64,000 nt of DNA, from assembly GCA_014773175.1 (NCBI GenBank), contig VXCM01000496.1, positions 682,001 through 746,000 on the forward strand, given 5' to 3'. Positions 50,698-60,268 of this stretch are shown here, piece after piece. The notes under the pieces are model-generated. The model did no database searches. It had not been told where the DNA came from and saw only the letters and a program-made list of their open reading frames with translations. Each line of letters opens with the position of its first letter. The first letter of the stretch is position 1. The position numbers were made by a program, and so were the translations under genes. Source of the DNA: Lucifuga dentata (Eukaryota > Chordata > Actinopteri > Ophidiiformes > Bythitidae).

Positions 50698-50870
50698 GGA
50701 AAGCAACTAAATACCAGTACCTTTACTCAAGTACTGTATTTAAGAACAATTCTGAGATACTTGTACTGTTCTTCTTCTTTCTGCTTTATTATATATTTTT
50801 TATTCTATTTACTTTTACTTGATGGCTGTGGTAAGTTATTTTATTTTATCAGTTACTATTAAAATGTACT
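50698..50870 (-). mobile_element. TACTTAAGTA-rich dispersed repeat, one end present
   Basis: GGAAAGCAACTAAATACCAG, CTTTACTCAAGTACTGTATT and GAGATACTTGTACTG are the complement of the terminal part seen in the 53- and 57-kb copies, which end in TACTTAGTTACTTTCCACC. The copy is short and fades out to the right. Confidence 0.55.
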
Positions 50871-50942
50871 TTGAATTCAATACAAAATAAAATAAAAATG
50901 TTCTTACTGGGTAAAAAACAAAAAACAAAACTAGGATTAGAA

Positions 50943-51026
50943 TCTCATAATTATAACTTAGCATCTCATTATTATGACTTAGCATGTCTTAGGGTTAGGT
51001 TTAGGGTTAACCCTTACCCTAACCTA
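50943..51026. repeat. 21-bp tandem repeat next to telomere-like head-to-head motif
   Basis: Two copies of a 21-bp unit (50943-50963 and 50964-50984) containing TCTCAT and CTTAGCA are followed by TTAGGGTTAGGTTTAGGG and then TTAACCCTTACCCTAACC. The last two form an imperfect inversion of TTAGGG-like units around GGGTTAACCC. Confidence 0.75.
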
Positions 51027-52384
51027 ACTCTAAAAAGAAGAACAGGAAAAACAGAAGAGAGAAATGGCTTGTTTTCTGTCTTAACCACTATTATGTACAC
51101 TGTAGTTAGGACAGAAACCAAGCCCTTTCTCCTGCCTGATTTCAGGCCAGGATCAGAAATGGCTGGAGAGGATCTGAATAAGAGGGGGTCAATTTGACAA
51201 CAGCACTCATAAACACTGAAAAAGCAACTCTACATTTTCTCTGCCCTCTGATGCCTCACAGCAGAATCCACAGATCCAGGAAACTCTGTGCACCAAAAAA
51301 ACACCAGCGCCCACTGATTTGGCCTGATGACCTCTCAACTCTTGAAATAGGCTGCTGTCACCTGCCTGGTAATTACCTGCCAGTCAAGACAGTGGATGGG
51401 CCTGCATAGAAAAGTGGTGGCAGTCAAAGATCAGGCCCACTCACAGGGATAGAGAGAGGAAAAATACAAGGAAGAGAGAGAGGGAGAGACCTCCATGCAC
51501 CAAGGTGAGGTGCATGGAGGAGGATGAGGATAGAGAGGCTCATAATGAGGTGTCTGAAACACACACAGCTGTCAGTGCAGCAGAGGGAGACTGAGACAGT
51601 TTTGTTGGAAATGGAGACCCACATTCCTCTATCTATAAATGCCAATTTGGGGGCATGTACCTGGGGATGCCATTGTTCTCCTTTTAAGAGCTCTGACACT
51701 GAATATTTGCTGTTGTAGAGGAAAAAACAAGGAATGCAGCAGGCCTCACTACTGTGAAGGCAGAGGAATACAAAGGGAAAGGAAAAGTGCTTTACCATTA
51801 GGGGATGACCATTTAAGAGTCCACTGATGGCTGATTGATTAAATTATCTTAAGCAGATCTTTCAGATTTGACAGAAAAGACAAACTTTGCTGTTGTTCTT
51901 TAATGACCCGCTGATACGCAGCAGAACCACATTGTGTTGTTTTGTGGGATCCATTATTTAGAAGCTTCCATTAATACTGCAGTGCTCGTACTTTCTGCGG
52001 TGTTGATCTTGACAGCAGCTCATGATCTTGACTTTCAGGCACTGTGGCTGAGTTTGACTTGGCTCTGCAGAATGTTAAAATCTGCTTTTATGCAGGCAGT
52101 GAATCCACTGTCAGTATGTTGTAAGATGCAAGTATGTGAACTTTGTTTGCATTTGGAAAATAAACAACAGTCTAAACAGAAAAATGTACATAGCTTCAGC
52201 TTGAAATATGGATTGTTGTCATGGGAATTTATTGTGGCAGCCACCTGTCTCCCACATCACACACACTTATGTGAAATAAACCAATGAAAGGCAGAAGCTG
52301 GCTTTACTGTGTTCCTGTCTGTCCTCAGTGACTGACAGTGAGAAGCATTTCACCCTTCCTACAGCTTCCTGTTTGTAGTACTAA
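51027..52384. other. unannotated stretch with one hairpin
   Basis: Apart from the hairpin at 51490-51520 I see no structure. Frames on the two strands between 51424 and 51798 overlap each other and show no domain. Confidence 0.45.
51490..51520. repeat. perfect 12-bp hairpin
   Basis: CCTCCATGCACC (51490-51501) and GGTGCATGGAGG (51509-51520) flank a 7-nt loop. The stem is GC-rich and without mismatch. Confidence 0.85.
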
Positions 52385-52988
52385 TGCTGCATTCCAGTTA
52401 CCTCAGAACTGTGATTTTTCTGACCTCCTACTTGGAAAAATGTGTTGGAATGGCACTTGAAGTCAGGGCTCCAACTGGGAAACTCGGATCATAATTATGC
52501 ACCCCAACTTCATGAGTATGACATCACTCATCGTGGCGAGCTTTGTGAATGTAAATGATCAACTAACAGCCAAATAAAGTATTTTTTCTTGCGTGACATT
52601 GAAATAAAAAGGTCAAAATATATTGCCAAGTTAACTATCNTAAAGTATTTTTTCTTGCGTGACATTGAAATAAAAAGGTCAAAATATATTGCCAAGTTAA
52701 CTATCTACAGTGTAACTGTTTGCCATTGATACATAATTGATAAATAATTGCAGAACATTTACTTCTCTCACAAATGTTTAATACTCACTGTGATTAATAT
52801 GATTGTAACACAGTCCAACCAAACAGTCCTGTGGTCTAACTTTACTTTAGTTAGCATTTATTACTAGGTTTATTTAATTTTAAAATATTTATTGGCATTT
52901 AGCCATGGTTTTTTGTTTACATTTGGCTGGAACGGTTTGAGGTTGGAAGTCAGAAATTCCGACTTCCCACTGTAACTGGAATGCAGCA
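52385..52988. mobile_element. MITE with 17-bp perfect terminal inverted repeats
   Basis: TGCTGCATTCCAGTTAC (52385-52401) is exactly complementary to GTAACTGGAATGCAGCA (52972-52988). Just inside, TTTTTCTGACCTCCTA on the left corresponds loosely to the complement of GGAAGTCAGAAATTCCGA on the right. Similar GTAGTACTAA and TTATACTAC words outside suggest the homology may extend beyond the 17 bp. No coding frame exists, so the element is non-autonomous. The interior contains the 65-bp single-N duplication, so the real length is probably near 540 bp. Confidence 0.75.
52575..52705. repeat. 65-bp exact duplication across a single N
   Basis: Bases 52575-52639 and 52641-52705 are identical, with an N at 52640. 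It is best explained as an unmerged contig overlap. Confidence 0.9.
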
Positions 52989-53902
52989 TAATACTACAGC
53001 GTGAAAATGGCAAAATCCTTCAATACAAGTAAAAATTTGCAGAAGTAAAAGAATAATCAGTAAATGTGCTCTAGCATCCAAAGTAATGGTACTCTGTAAA
53101 GAAAGGTTCCTGTCAAGTTAATACACCAGTGATGAAAAGCTGCATAATCGGAGATACAAGATTTTTGTAATCTGACACTATGAAAAACCTTGTACCTCCA
53201 GTTTAGGAAAGTCTGAAATTAAACAGTAAGAAATTGTGGAATTGAAAGACTAAAATCTTCAAAATTGGAGATTTGAAGTCCATAACAAAAATTGGAGATG
53301 TTACACTTCCAAGTCAGATGAACATGGAAAATAATAGTAAATGAGTAATACTCAGATGAATTCAGTTTCAAATTGATTAGGAAACAACATCTTTGTGTTT
53401 TGCACATTGACACTTTGAAGTAATTTTTTTAAGTTGATTGAACTTTTTTTTGTTCCTCTTCAGTAAAATAAATTCTCTGATCTGATTTCCTGTCTTAAAC
53501 TGTATTTCTGATGATGTCAGAAATACGAGGGTTTTTTTTTTATGCCAAACAACACCAATATTTTATATATTTATAAATTGATCTTCTTACTGATGTAATG
53601 AAACTAGTAACAGTCATCAGATCAACGTAGGGGGAGTAAAAAGTCCAGTATATTTTGTAAAAATATTGAGATAATGTTTAAAATACATTGTAATATTAAG
53701 CTGGAACAGGGGCATTTTTATTATTATGAATAGATCTCATGTCATGAGCTTAATCTGCATCTACATCATCAGATAAATGTAATGAAGTAAATTTTTTAAC
53801 ATGTGATACATTCATTATGTATTGTTGTACAACTTTACTCAACAACAGTAGTTGTACTTATATACAGTACTCCAGTAAATGTACTTAGTTACTTTCCACC
53901 TC
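52989..53902 (+). mobile_element. TACTTAAGTA-rich dispersed repeat, copy with right terminus
   Basis: The right end reads TACTCCAGTAAATGTACTTA followed by GTTACTTTCCACC (to about 53900), which is the terminus of this family. At the left, AAATCCTTCAATACAAGTAA and TCAGTAAATGTGCTCTAGC fit the opposite part. The middle is diverged. It abuts the MITE at 52385-52988. Confidence 0.5.
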
Positions 53903-55065
53903 GGCTGTTTGCAGGTGAAGAATGAACACAGGGTCCAGGTGGACAGACTGAGGATCAGTGACCTGTAGTGAACTGTGGATCCACACAGTCTGGGAGATTT
54001 ACTGGTTCCACTCATTAATCCACAGACTATCAGTCTGAGCCAAAGAGAGCAGAAATGAAGTGTAGGAAATGTGGCTGCTGGAACAACCACAAGCCTGGAA
54101 GCAAAAGAATTTACTTCATTTCATTCCAAAGCACCAAATGAATTTCATCCAGTGTTACAGTAGCCAAAGGCAATAACAATGTGGGGAGAATTAGCCACAG
54201 CGAGGTGCATGTCACTTCACACTTAATCGCTCTTCTCTTCAGGATGATCCATGTTTCTGCTACTCTGATCGTATAACAAGTAAAAAATCAGTGTCGGTGA
54301 TGTTTTTTCTGCACCAGCATGAGAGTCCATGTTTAATTCATAGATTTCAGCAGATGATGTACAGTGCAGAGTATCAGTATCACTCTGGACAATGCTGTCC
54401 TCCGGGCAGGCTACTTCAAATTATGAAAACCCAGTAATTTTCATTTCCTTCATTTACATTCACAATTCAGCGCTGAAGCTCCTGTGAGTGAAAAATGATG
54501 GCACTTCATTTTAGGCAATTCAGGCTGTTTAGATCTTCTCCAATGAGAGCGCCTCACCCACCACCTCACTCCCTCACTGCCGTCTTTCCATCCCCTGCTA
54601 CACCATCACCTCTCTCATTATGACTGCTTCTGGTTCTGCTCGGCTTGCCAGCTGACAAGCTAAACTTAATGGAGATGGGTAGGAAAGGCTGTACACTTGC
54701 TGCGAGCGCAGCCCCCCAAGCACCACGATATGAAAAAATGAATAGCTATGAGAATTATGGTAATGGATTCATTTTGGACTTACGACACTTTAGATGAGAA
54801 TCGTTTCTGTGTGATTTCTGTTCTCTCTCTGGCAGGATGCCAACAGGATATTGGGAATGGTTTGTTCTGGAAATAACCACAGACAGAAATGACTAACCGT
54901 GACTTGGAAGATGTACAAGAAAACATTATGAATCCATTTTGCCTGCATGCAGGTTCTGTTTGTTTAGTTAAAAAAAAGTCCAGGGAGTTAATGGCACTGA
55001 AGCATGAAATACTATTTTAGCAATTCATCTAAACTGAATACATAGTAATGGGCAATGCCAGTGAG
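53903..55065. other. mostly unique stretch
   Basis: I see no gene. The segment 54440-54790 is repeat-free with mixed composition and is a weak candidate for conserved noncoding DNA. Confidence 0.4.
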
Positions 55066-55066
55066 A

Positions 55067-55114
<48 letters not shown>

Positions 55115-55128
55115 ACACACGCACAGAA

Positions 55129-55163
<35 letters not shown>

Positions 55164-55188
55164 CGCACACACTCACACACTCACACAC
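55066..55188. repeat. (TC)n-(AC)n compound microsatellite
   Basis: About 60 bp of TC pass into AC units broken by GCACAG, ACACGC and ACTC variants. Confidence 0.95.
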
Positions 55189-56659
55189 TATACAGTAGAT
55201 GTTACAGGAATCCAAATAGTGAGTATTGATCACTGGCCTTGCGGCTGATTGATTCACTCACAGGCTTTTTCAAGATTGACTGGTGCCTCTCATTAGGCCT
55301 TTAACATTTTGGCAGTCTTCCTATATTAGGTCTGCTCCGTCTTTGTCCAAGAAAGATTGTTCTGTTTCTAAACACACACACGCACGCACAACTCTCCAGC
55401 TCTCTTCCTCACTCTTCCATTCCCATCCTCTTTTTTCCCTACCAGCTCTTCTCCCTCCTTCAGCACCCAAGGGTGCTCATTTTTCACCAAGCTATAGTTT
55501 TTTTTTTTTGTGGCATGCTTGTATGTTACACATACACACAGGTATATACACACACAACTATTCCAAAGTGTTTGCATTATAGATCTACAGAGGAAAAACA
55601 GCAGTAGTAGATACCTGCAGGAAATCATTGGGAAATTAATTTGAGGCGATACGGGCCAGTGGCGATTGATTGTCTGCCTTCAGTCTGCATGACGCCCACA
55701 GGAAGCCAGTCAACCTTAATTTGAAGCACTTCTACAATACAAACATAGATACACACACGTATCTCACAGCTAAAGCAGCTCCATGGGATGTATGATGAAT
55801 ACGAACATTGCCACAGTGGAGCCCAAGGTGAAAAAGCATACAACCTGACATACTGCTCTCATTGCATCAGGGGGTGTGGAGCTCATACTTAATGTTTCTG
55901 TGTAGAAGAAATCAGTCTGTAATCCCTCTTTTTACCCACTAATAGAGGGTTTAATGGTTACATTCTGATTTGAATCTTTCTCTGCTTTGTCTGCTTTGAG
56001 CATTATACATGTCCATGGCTCAGAAATAAGCATTACAGTATCATTATGAGCTGTGTTTATCCTACTCATGGATGTTTGATTAATGATGCTCCTCCCCAGC
56101 CGTCTGCTTCCTAATGCAATATGTATGCATTGTTTTTCTCTGTTTCCTCAGTGACTTCAAATGGATTGCAACTAATTACACACACAGCAAAATGAAAAAT
56201 ATAAACTGCTTTCATGCATTCAATTTGCATTAAATCTGACTTAATGTCACTTAATTTTAAGCTTTATTAAAAAAATAAATAAATAAAAGCTTCTTGTGAA
56301 GATCTTTCCATTGAGTTTATTTGTGTGAAAATTCAAATGGGTGCGTTTCGTTTGTTCCCGAGGAGAGTCGATGTGGAAGTGGAGTCAAGCAGCAGTGCTT
56401 GACTGAACCTCATTAGAACTTTTCAGTTAGAGGCTGATTGAAGTCTGGGACAAGAGCAGAATCAGAAACTCTGCAGCCAATCACAAGCTTTTTATTATTC
56501 CCTTTGGTTAAAGGGAATTATGAATGAAAGATGAATGGAAGATGATGAATGGCCCTCTGAACTCCAGCACTTTCCAAAAACATGCACATAGTTGTATTTT
56601 TAATGATGAAGTCAATATTTTAGATAAACAGAAACTCTACAAGAAACAACAAAACATGA
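55189..56659. other. unannotated stretch
   Basis: I see no gene or repeat that I can name, apart from short AC runs. Confidence 0.45.
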
Positions 56660-57400
56660 AACATCATTTAAAATAACAGAATATGTACTCAAATCCTTAT
56701 GAAAAATGTATTATAGGAAGCAAGTATTAGCATTGAAATGTACTCTGATATCAAAACTAAAAGTACATTGTGAATAATACCGACTGTCAGAAAATGTTAT
56801 GAATTATTGGATATTAGAGATAACATTAACATGCTAATACATGGTATTAGCGGTACATGCTAATACATTGATAATGGCAATCCACAAAATTGAAGATACA
56901 AGGACTTTTATCAAAAAGTATGGCCAATCCTGTTCTTGTAATTTGGAGAGAGTGATAATAATAATGAAAACCCTGGAATATAATAATAATATTAAAAAAA
57001 AAAAAAAAAAAAAAAAGGAGGGATTACATGTCTTCACCCAAAACTGAAGATATAAGGTTTTTCACCTGGTTGGAAGAAAAACCTTGTATATCTCTGATTC
57101 TGGGAATTTTCAGACTTTCATGTCAGTTAAAGAATCAGGATTGCATGAACTTCTATACTAAAGTAAGTTCTCCAAGCTCTTTTCTTTCAGTTTGTAAAGG
57201 AAAAGAGCAACATTTTCTGACTTTATCACATGTTAAAGTCTAAGCCTGAAAAGGAACTAGCAGCAGTATAGTCATTAGATACATAAGAACTACAATAATT
57301 CCATCTAAAATATAGTGGAGTAGATGTAGAAATGGCAGCAAATGAAAATGCTCAGAAAGAACAGTACTTGAGTAAATGTATGTAGTTACTTTCCACCAGT
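56660..57400 (+). mobile_element. TACTTAAGTA-rich dispersed repeat, copy with right terminus
   Basis: The left part has AATATGTACTCAAATCCTTA and CAAGTATTAGCATTGAAATG. The right part has AAATATAGTGGAGTAGATGT and ends CAGTACTTGAGTAAATGTAT then GTAGTTACTTTCCACC. This is the most complete copy in the window by the order of shared words. It runs directly into the TC tract at 57410. Confidence 0.6.
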
Positions 57401-57406
57401 GGTCAT

Positions 57407-57409
<3 letters not shown>

Positions 57410-57450
<41 letters not shown>

Positions 57451-57474
57451 ACTCACTCACTCTCTCTCTCTCTC
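57410..57474. repeat. (TC)n with CACT interruptions
   Basis: The TC run contains four ACTC units in the middle. It begins 10 bp after the end of the repeat copy at 56660-57400. Confidence 0.9.
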
Positions 57475-57601
57475 CTGTATGTAGACATGCAGAACACCAG
57501 CAGCATCATCTCTTCCCCTGATTCCACCTGCCTCATCTCTGTCAGAATAAAATGACACGTGGATTAGACTAAATACAATCTCTAACAAAAGATTATGGCA
57601 T

Positions 57602-57669
<68 letters not shown>

Positions 57670-57722
57670 TTGTGTGTGTGTGTGCTTTTGTGCAAGCACA
57701 CACAAAAGCACACACAAAAGCA
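57602..57722. repeat. (TC)n tract followed by a TG/CA hairpin
   Basis: About 60 bp of TC are followed by a TG run. TGTGTGTGCTTTTGTG (57677-57692) pairs exactly with CACAAAAGCACACACA (57701-57716) across an 8-nt loop. Confidence 0.9.
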
Positions 57723-57830
57723 CACATGTATGAGAGAAACAGGAAAGAGCCAAAATCAGGACATGGTTCTGCTTCATCTTTGATAAAGACAAGAGACAGT
57801 ATGTTTGATTATGTCAGCTCATCTCATCCT

Positions 57831-58480
57831 GCTGACTGATGACTGACTGACTGACTGACTGATGACTGAGTGATGACTAACTGACTGACTGACTGACGAC
57901 TGACTGACTGATGACTGACTGATGACTAAATGACTGACTGATGACTGAGTGATGACTAACTGACTGACTGACTGACTGACTGACGACTGACTGACTGATG
58001 ACTGACTGATGACTAAATGACTGACTGATGACTGAGTGATGACTAACTGACTGACTGACTGACTGACTGACGACTGACTGACTGATGACTGACTGATGAC
58101 TAAATGACTGACTGACTAACTGACTGACTGATGACTGACTGACTGACTGACGACTGACTGACTGATGACTGACTGATGACTAAATGACTGACTGATGACT
58201 GACTGATGACTAACTGACTGACTGACTGACTGACTGACGACTGACTGACTGATGACTGACTGATGACTAAATGACTGACTGATGACTGACTGATGACTAA
58301 CTGACTGACTGACTGATGACTGACTGATTGACTGAATGACTGACTAACTGATGACTGACTGATGACTGACTGACTGATGACTGACTGATGACTAACTGAC
58401 TGATGACTGACTGATTGAATGACTGACTAACTGATGACTGACTGATGACTGACTGATGATTGACTGACTGATGATTGACT
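57831..58480. repeat. TGAC-based satellite with higher-order period of about 87 bp
   Basis: About 650 bp are built from TGAC units with recurring variants (GATGAC, TAAC, AAATGAC, GAGTGATGAC). The marker GACGAC occurs at 57895, 57982, 58069, 58149 and 58236, with spacings of 87, 87, 80 and 87 bp. The marker GATGACTGAGTGATGACTAA starts at 57861, 57940 and 58027. The array therefore has a simple inner unit and a longer repeat of that pattern. The right end loses the order and uses GATT variants. Confidence 0.9.
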
Positions 58481-58601
58481 GGCACCTCCCTGTTTCCTGT
58501 CTGTTTGCTCGCAGGCCACTTGGGGAAATCTAGCATGGTTTAGGGCTGAACATTTGGCATTGTATGTGGGTGTTTCTTTCTTTCACTGTCTATCACAGAC
58601 A

Positions 58602-58634
<33 letters not shown>

Positions 58635-59296
58635 CTCCACATTCTCTCACCCTCCCTTGTGTGAGTCCTCCTCCAGTGCAGTTGGTGTAAGAGCCTAGCT
58701 CAGACAACACAATCCTGCCAACCGTCTGCCGCAGATTCCTCCAATCCCTCTCCACAGTCTCATCCCAGGCCTCATTATCTCCAAGCGCTGCCAGTCACCA
58801 GACAGCTCCTGCTAACGTCCATGCTGAATCCATGCTGAACAAACTGATAGTACATCATCAGAGTCCACAGCACAGAAAAAGCATTACATGAAGTTTCTAA
58901 CTCTTGTTTTAAGATTATTTCATCTTATAATTGCTTATCCAAGAAAAATAATGTAATCAAGAGCCATATGCACAAGATCTTTGTAAGTCATTCTATTTTT
59001 CAGTTACAGCCAACTATAAACAAGTCTGAAAACAAGGTGGGATGGTTGATACATGACAGCTGTTAGGAGAAAACTAGATGGTTTTTGCTTATTTCACAAA
59101 TTAGACCAAACTGAAGAATTATTTTTCTGTTGTTGAGCGCTAAAAATCTGTGAAAACTTATTGATCTAGAATTAAGGAAATGACACTTGAATCTAGATGA
59201 TGCTTCCACATCTAATTGTCAGGTAATCCTTTCTTAATCAAGTCCTTCGTAACAACATTTCACAAACAATACCGTTTTGCTTGTTTGTTGTTTATG
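58481..59296. other. unannotated stretch
   Basis: Contains an (AC)n tract at 58602-58632. I see nothing else that I can name. Confidence 0.45.
58602..58632. repeat. (AC)n microsatellite
   Basis: About 15 uninterrupted AC units. Confidence 0.95.

Positions 59297-59367
<71 letters not shown>
59297..59367. repeat. (TATC)n-(TA)n microsatellite
   Basis: About 14 TATC units pass into a short TA run. Confidence 0.95.
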
Positions 59368-59646
59368 GCTTGGAAAAAATGGTAAGACTTTTACAAGCAA
59401 AACTTTGCAGTCCTGATTTAGGACCATGAATTTGAGTCAAATTCTGTATTATTAGTTTACGGTAAAATATGATTTATGGTGGGAATTTACCCCTGGTTTC
59501 AGGAAATCTTATTCAGTGGCTGATTTTTTTTTTTTAACTGTGTCCTGGGAAAATTCCCCTAGATAACAGAATATATTTTACTTGTTTCTGGTATGGTGAT
59601 TTTGCAGTAAAGGGAGGGCCTCACAGCTGCATATCTTAATGTTTGA

Positions 59647-59647
<1 letters not shown>
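59368..59647. other. unannotated stretch
   Basis: I see nothing here that I can name. Confidence 0.4.
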
Positions 59648-59688
<41 letters not shown>

Positions 59689-59689
59689 N

Positions 59690-59727
<38 letters not shown>

Positions 59728-60190
59728 CAAGTGTCTCAGCCACTCTATATTTTAGTCATTATACTCATTAGATAAATAAGAACTACAATAATACAATACA
59801 GTAAGTTTAAGTAAATAATACAATACAGTACAATACAGTACAATAAGCACCTCAGCCACTCCACAAATTTCACCATAAAAACAGTATATGAGCAAATGAA
59901 TGCATCAAATTTATACAGAAGTATAGAAATATATATTTCTTATTTATCTAATGACTATAATGAGATAATATAGAAATAATATATTTCTATGCTGTATTTC
60001 TGTAGTACGTTTGATGCATTGCTCTACTGTTTCTATGGTGAAATTTATGGAGTGGCTTAGGTGCTTGTGTGACTCTCTCTCTCTCTCTCTCTCCCTCTCT
60101 CGCTCTCTTTCTGTAGTACGTTTGATGCATTCATTTGCTCACACTGTTTCTACAGTGAAATTTATGGAGTGGCTGAGGTACTTTTGTGAC

Positions 60191-60262
<72 letters not shown>
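59648..60262. repeat. microsatellite-capped palindromic repeat cluster
   Basis: From left to right: (TG)n, an N at 59689, (GA)n, a minus-oriented unit fragment (about 59722-59745), a second minus-oriented unit (59846-59920), a central palindrome, a plus unit (59999-60072), (TC)n, a second plus unit (60110-60190), (TC)n, (AC)n. The unit contains TTTGATGCATT and GTGAAATTTATGGAGTGGCT. The two plus units lie 111 bp apart. The whole is roughly symmetrical: TG and GA on the left face TC and AC on the right. A palindromic MITE with tandemly duplicated ends is possible; the class is unknown to me. Confidence 0.75.

Positions 60263-60268
<6 letters not shown>

Noticed and set aside
57831..58480. CRISPR-like array
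   Set aside because: There are no constant-length repeats separated by unique spacers. The whole tract is variants of one short unit, and the genome is eukaryotic.
58297..58536. ORF made of SVNHQSVISQ-type repeats
   Set aside because: It is a translation of the TGAC satellite; a four-base unit without stops gives long frames in several phases.
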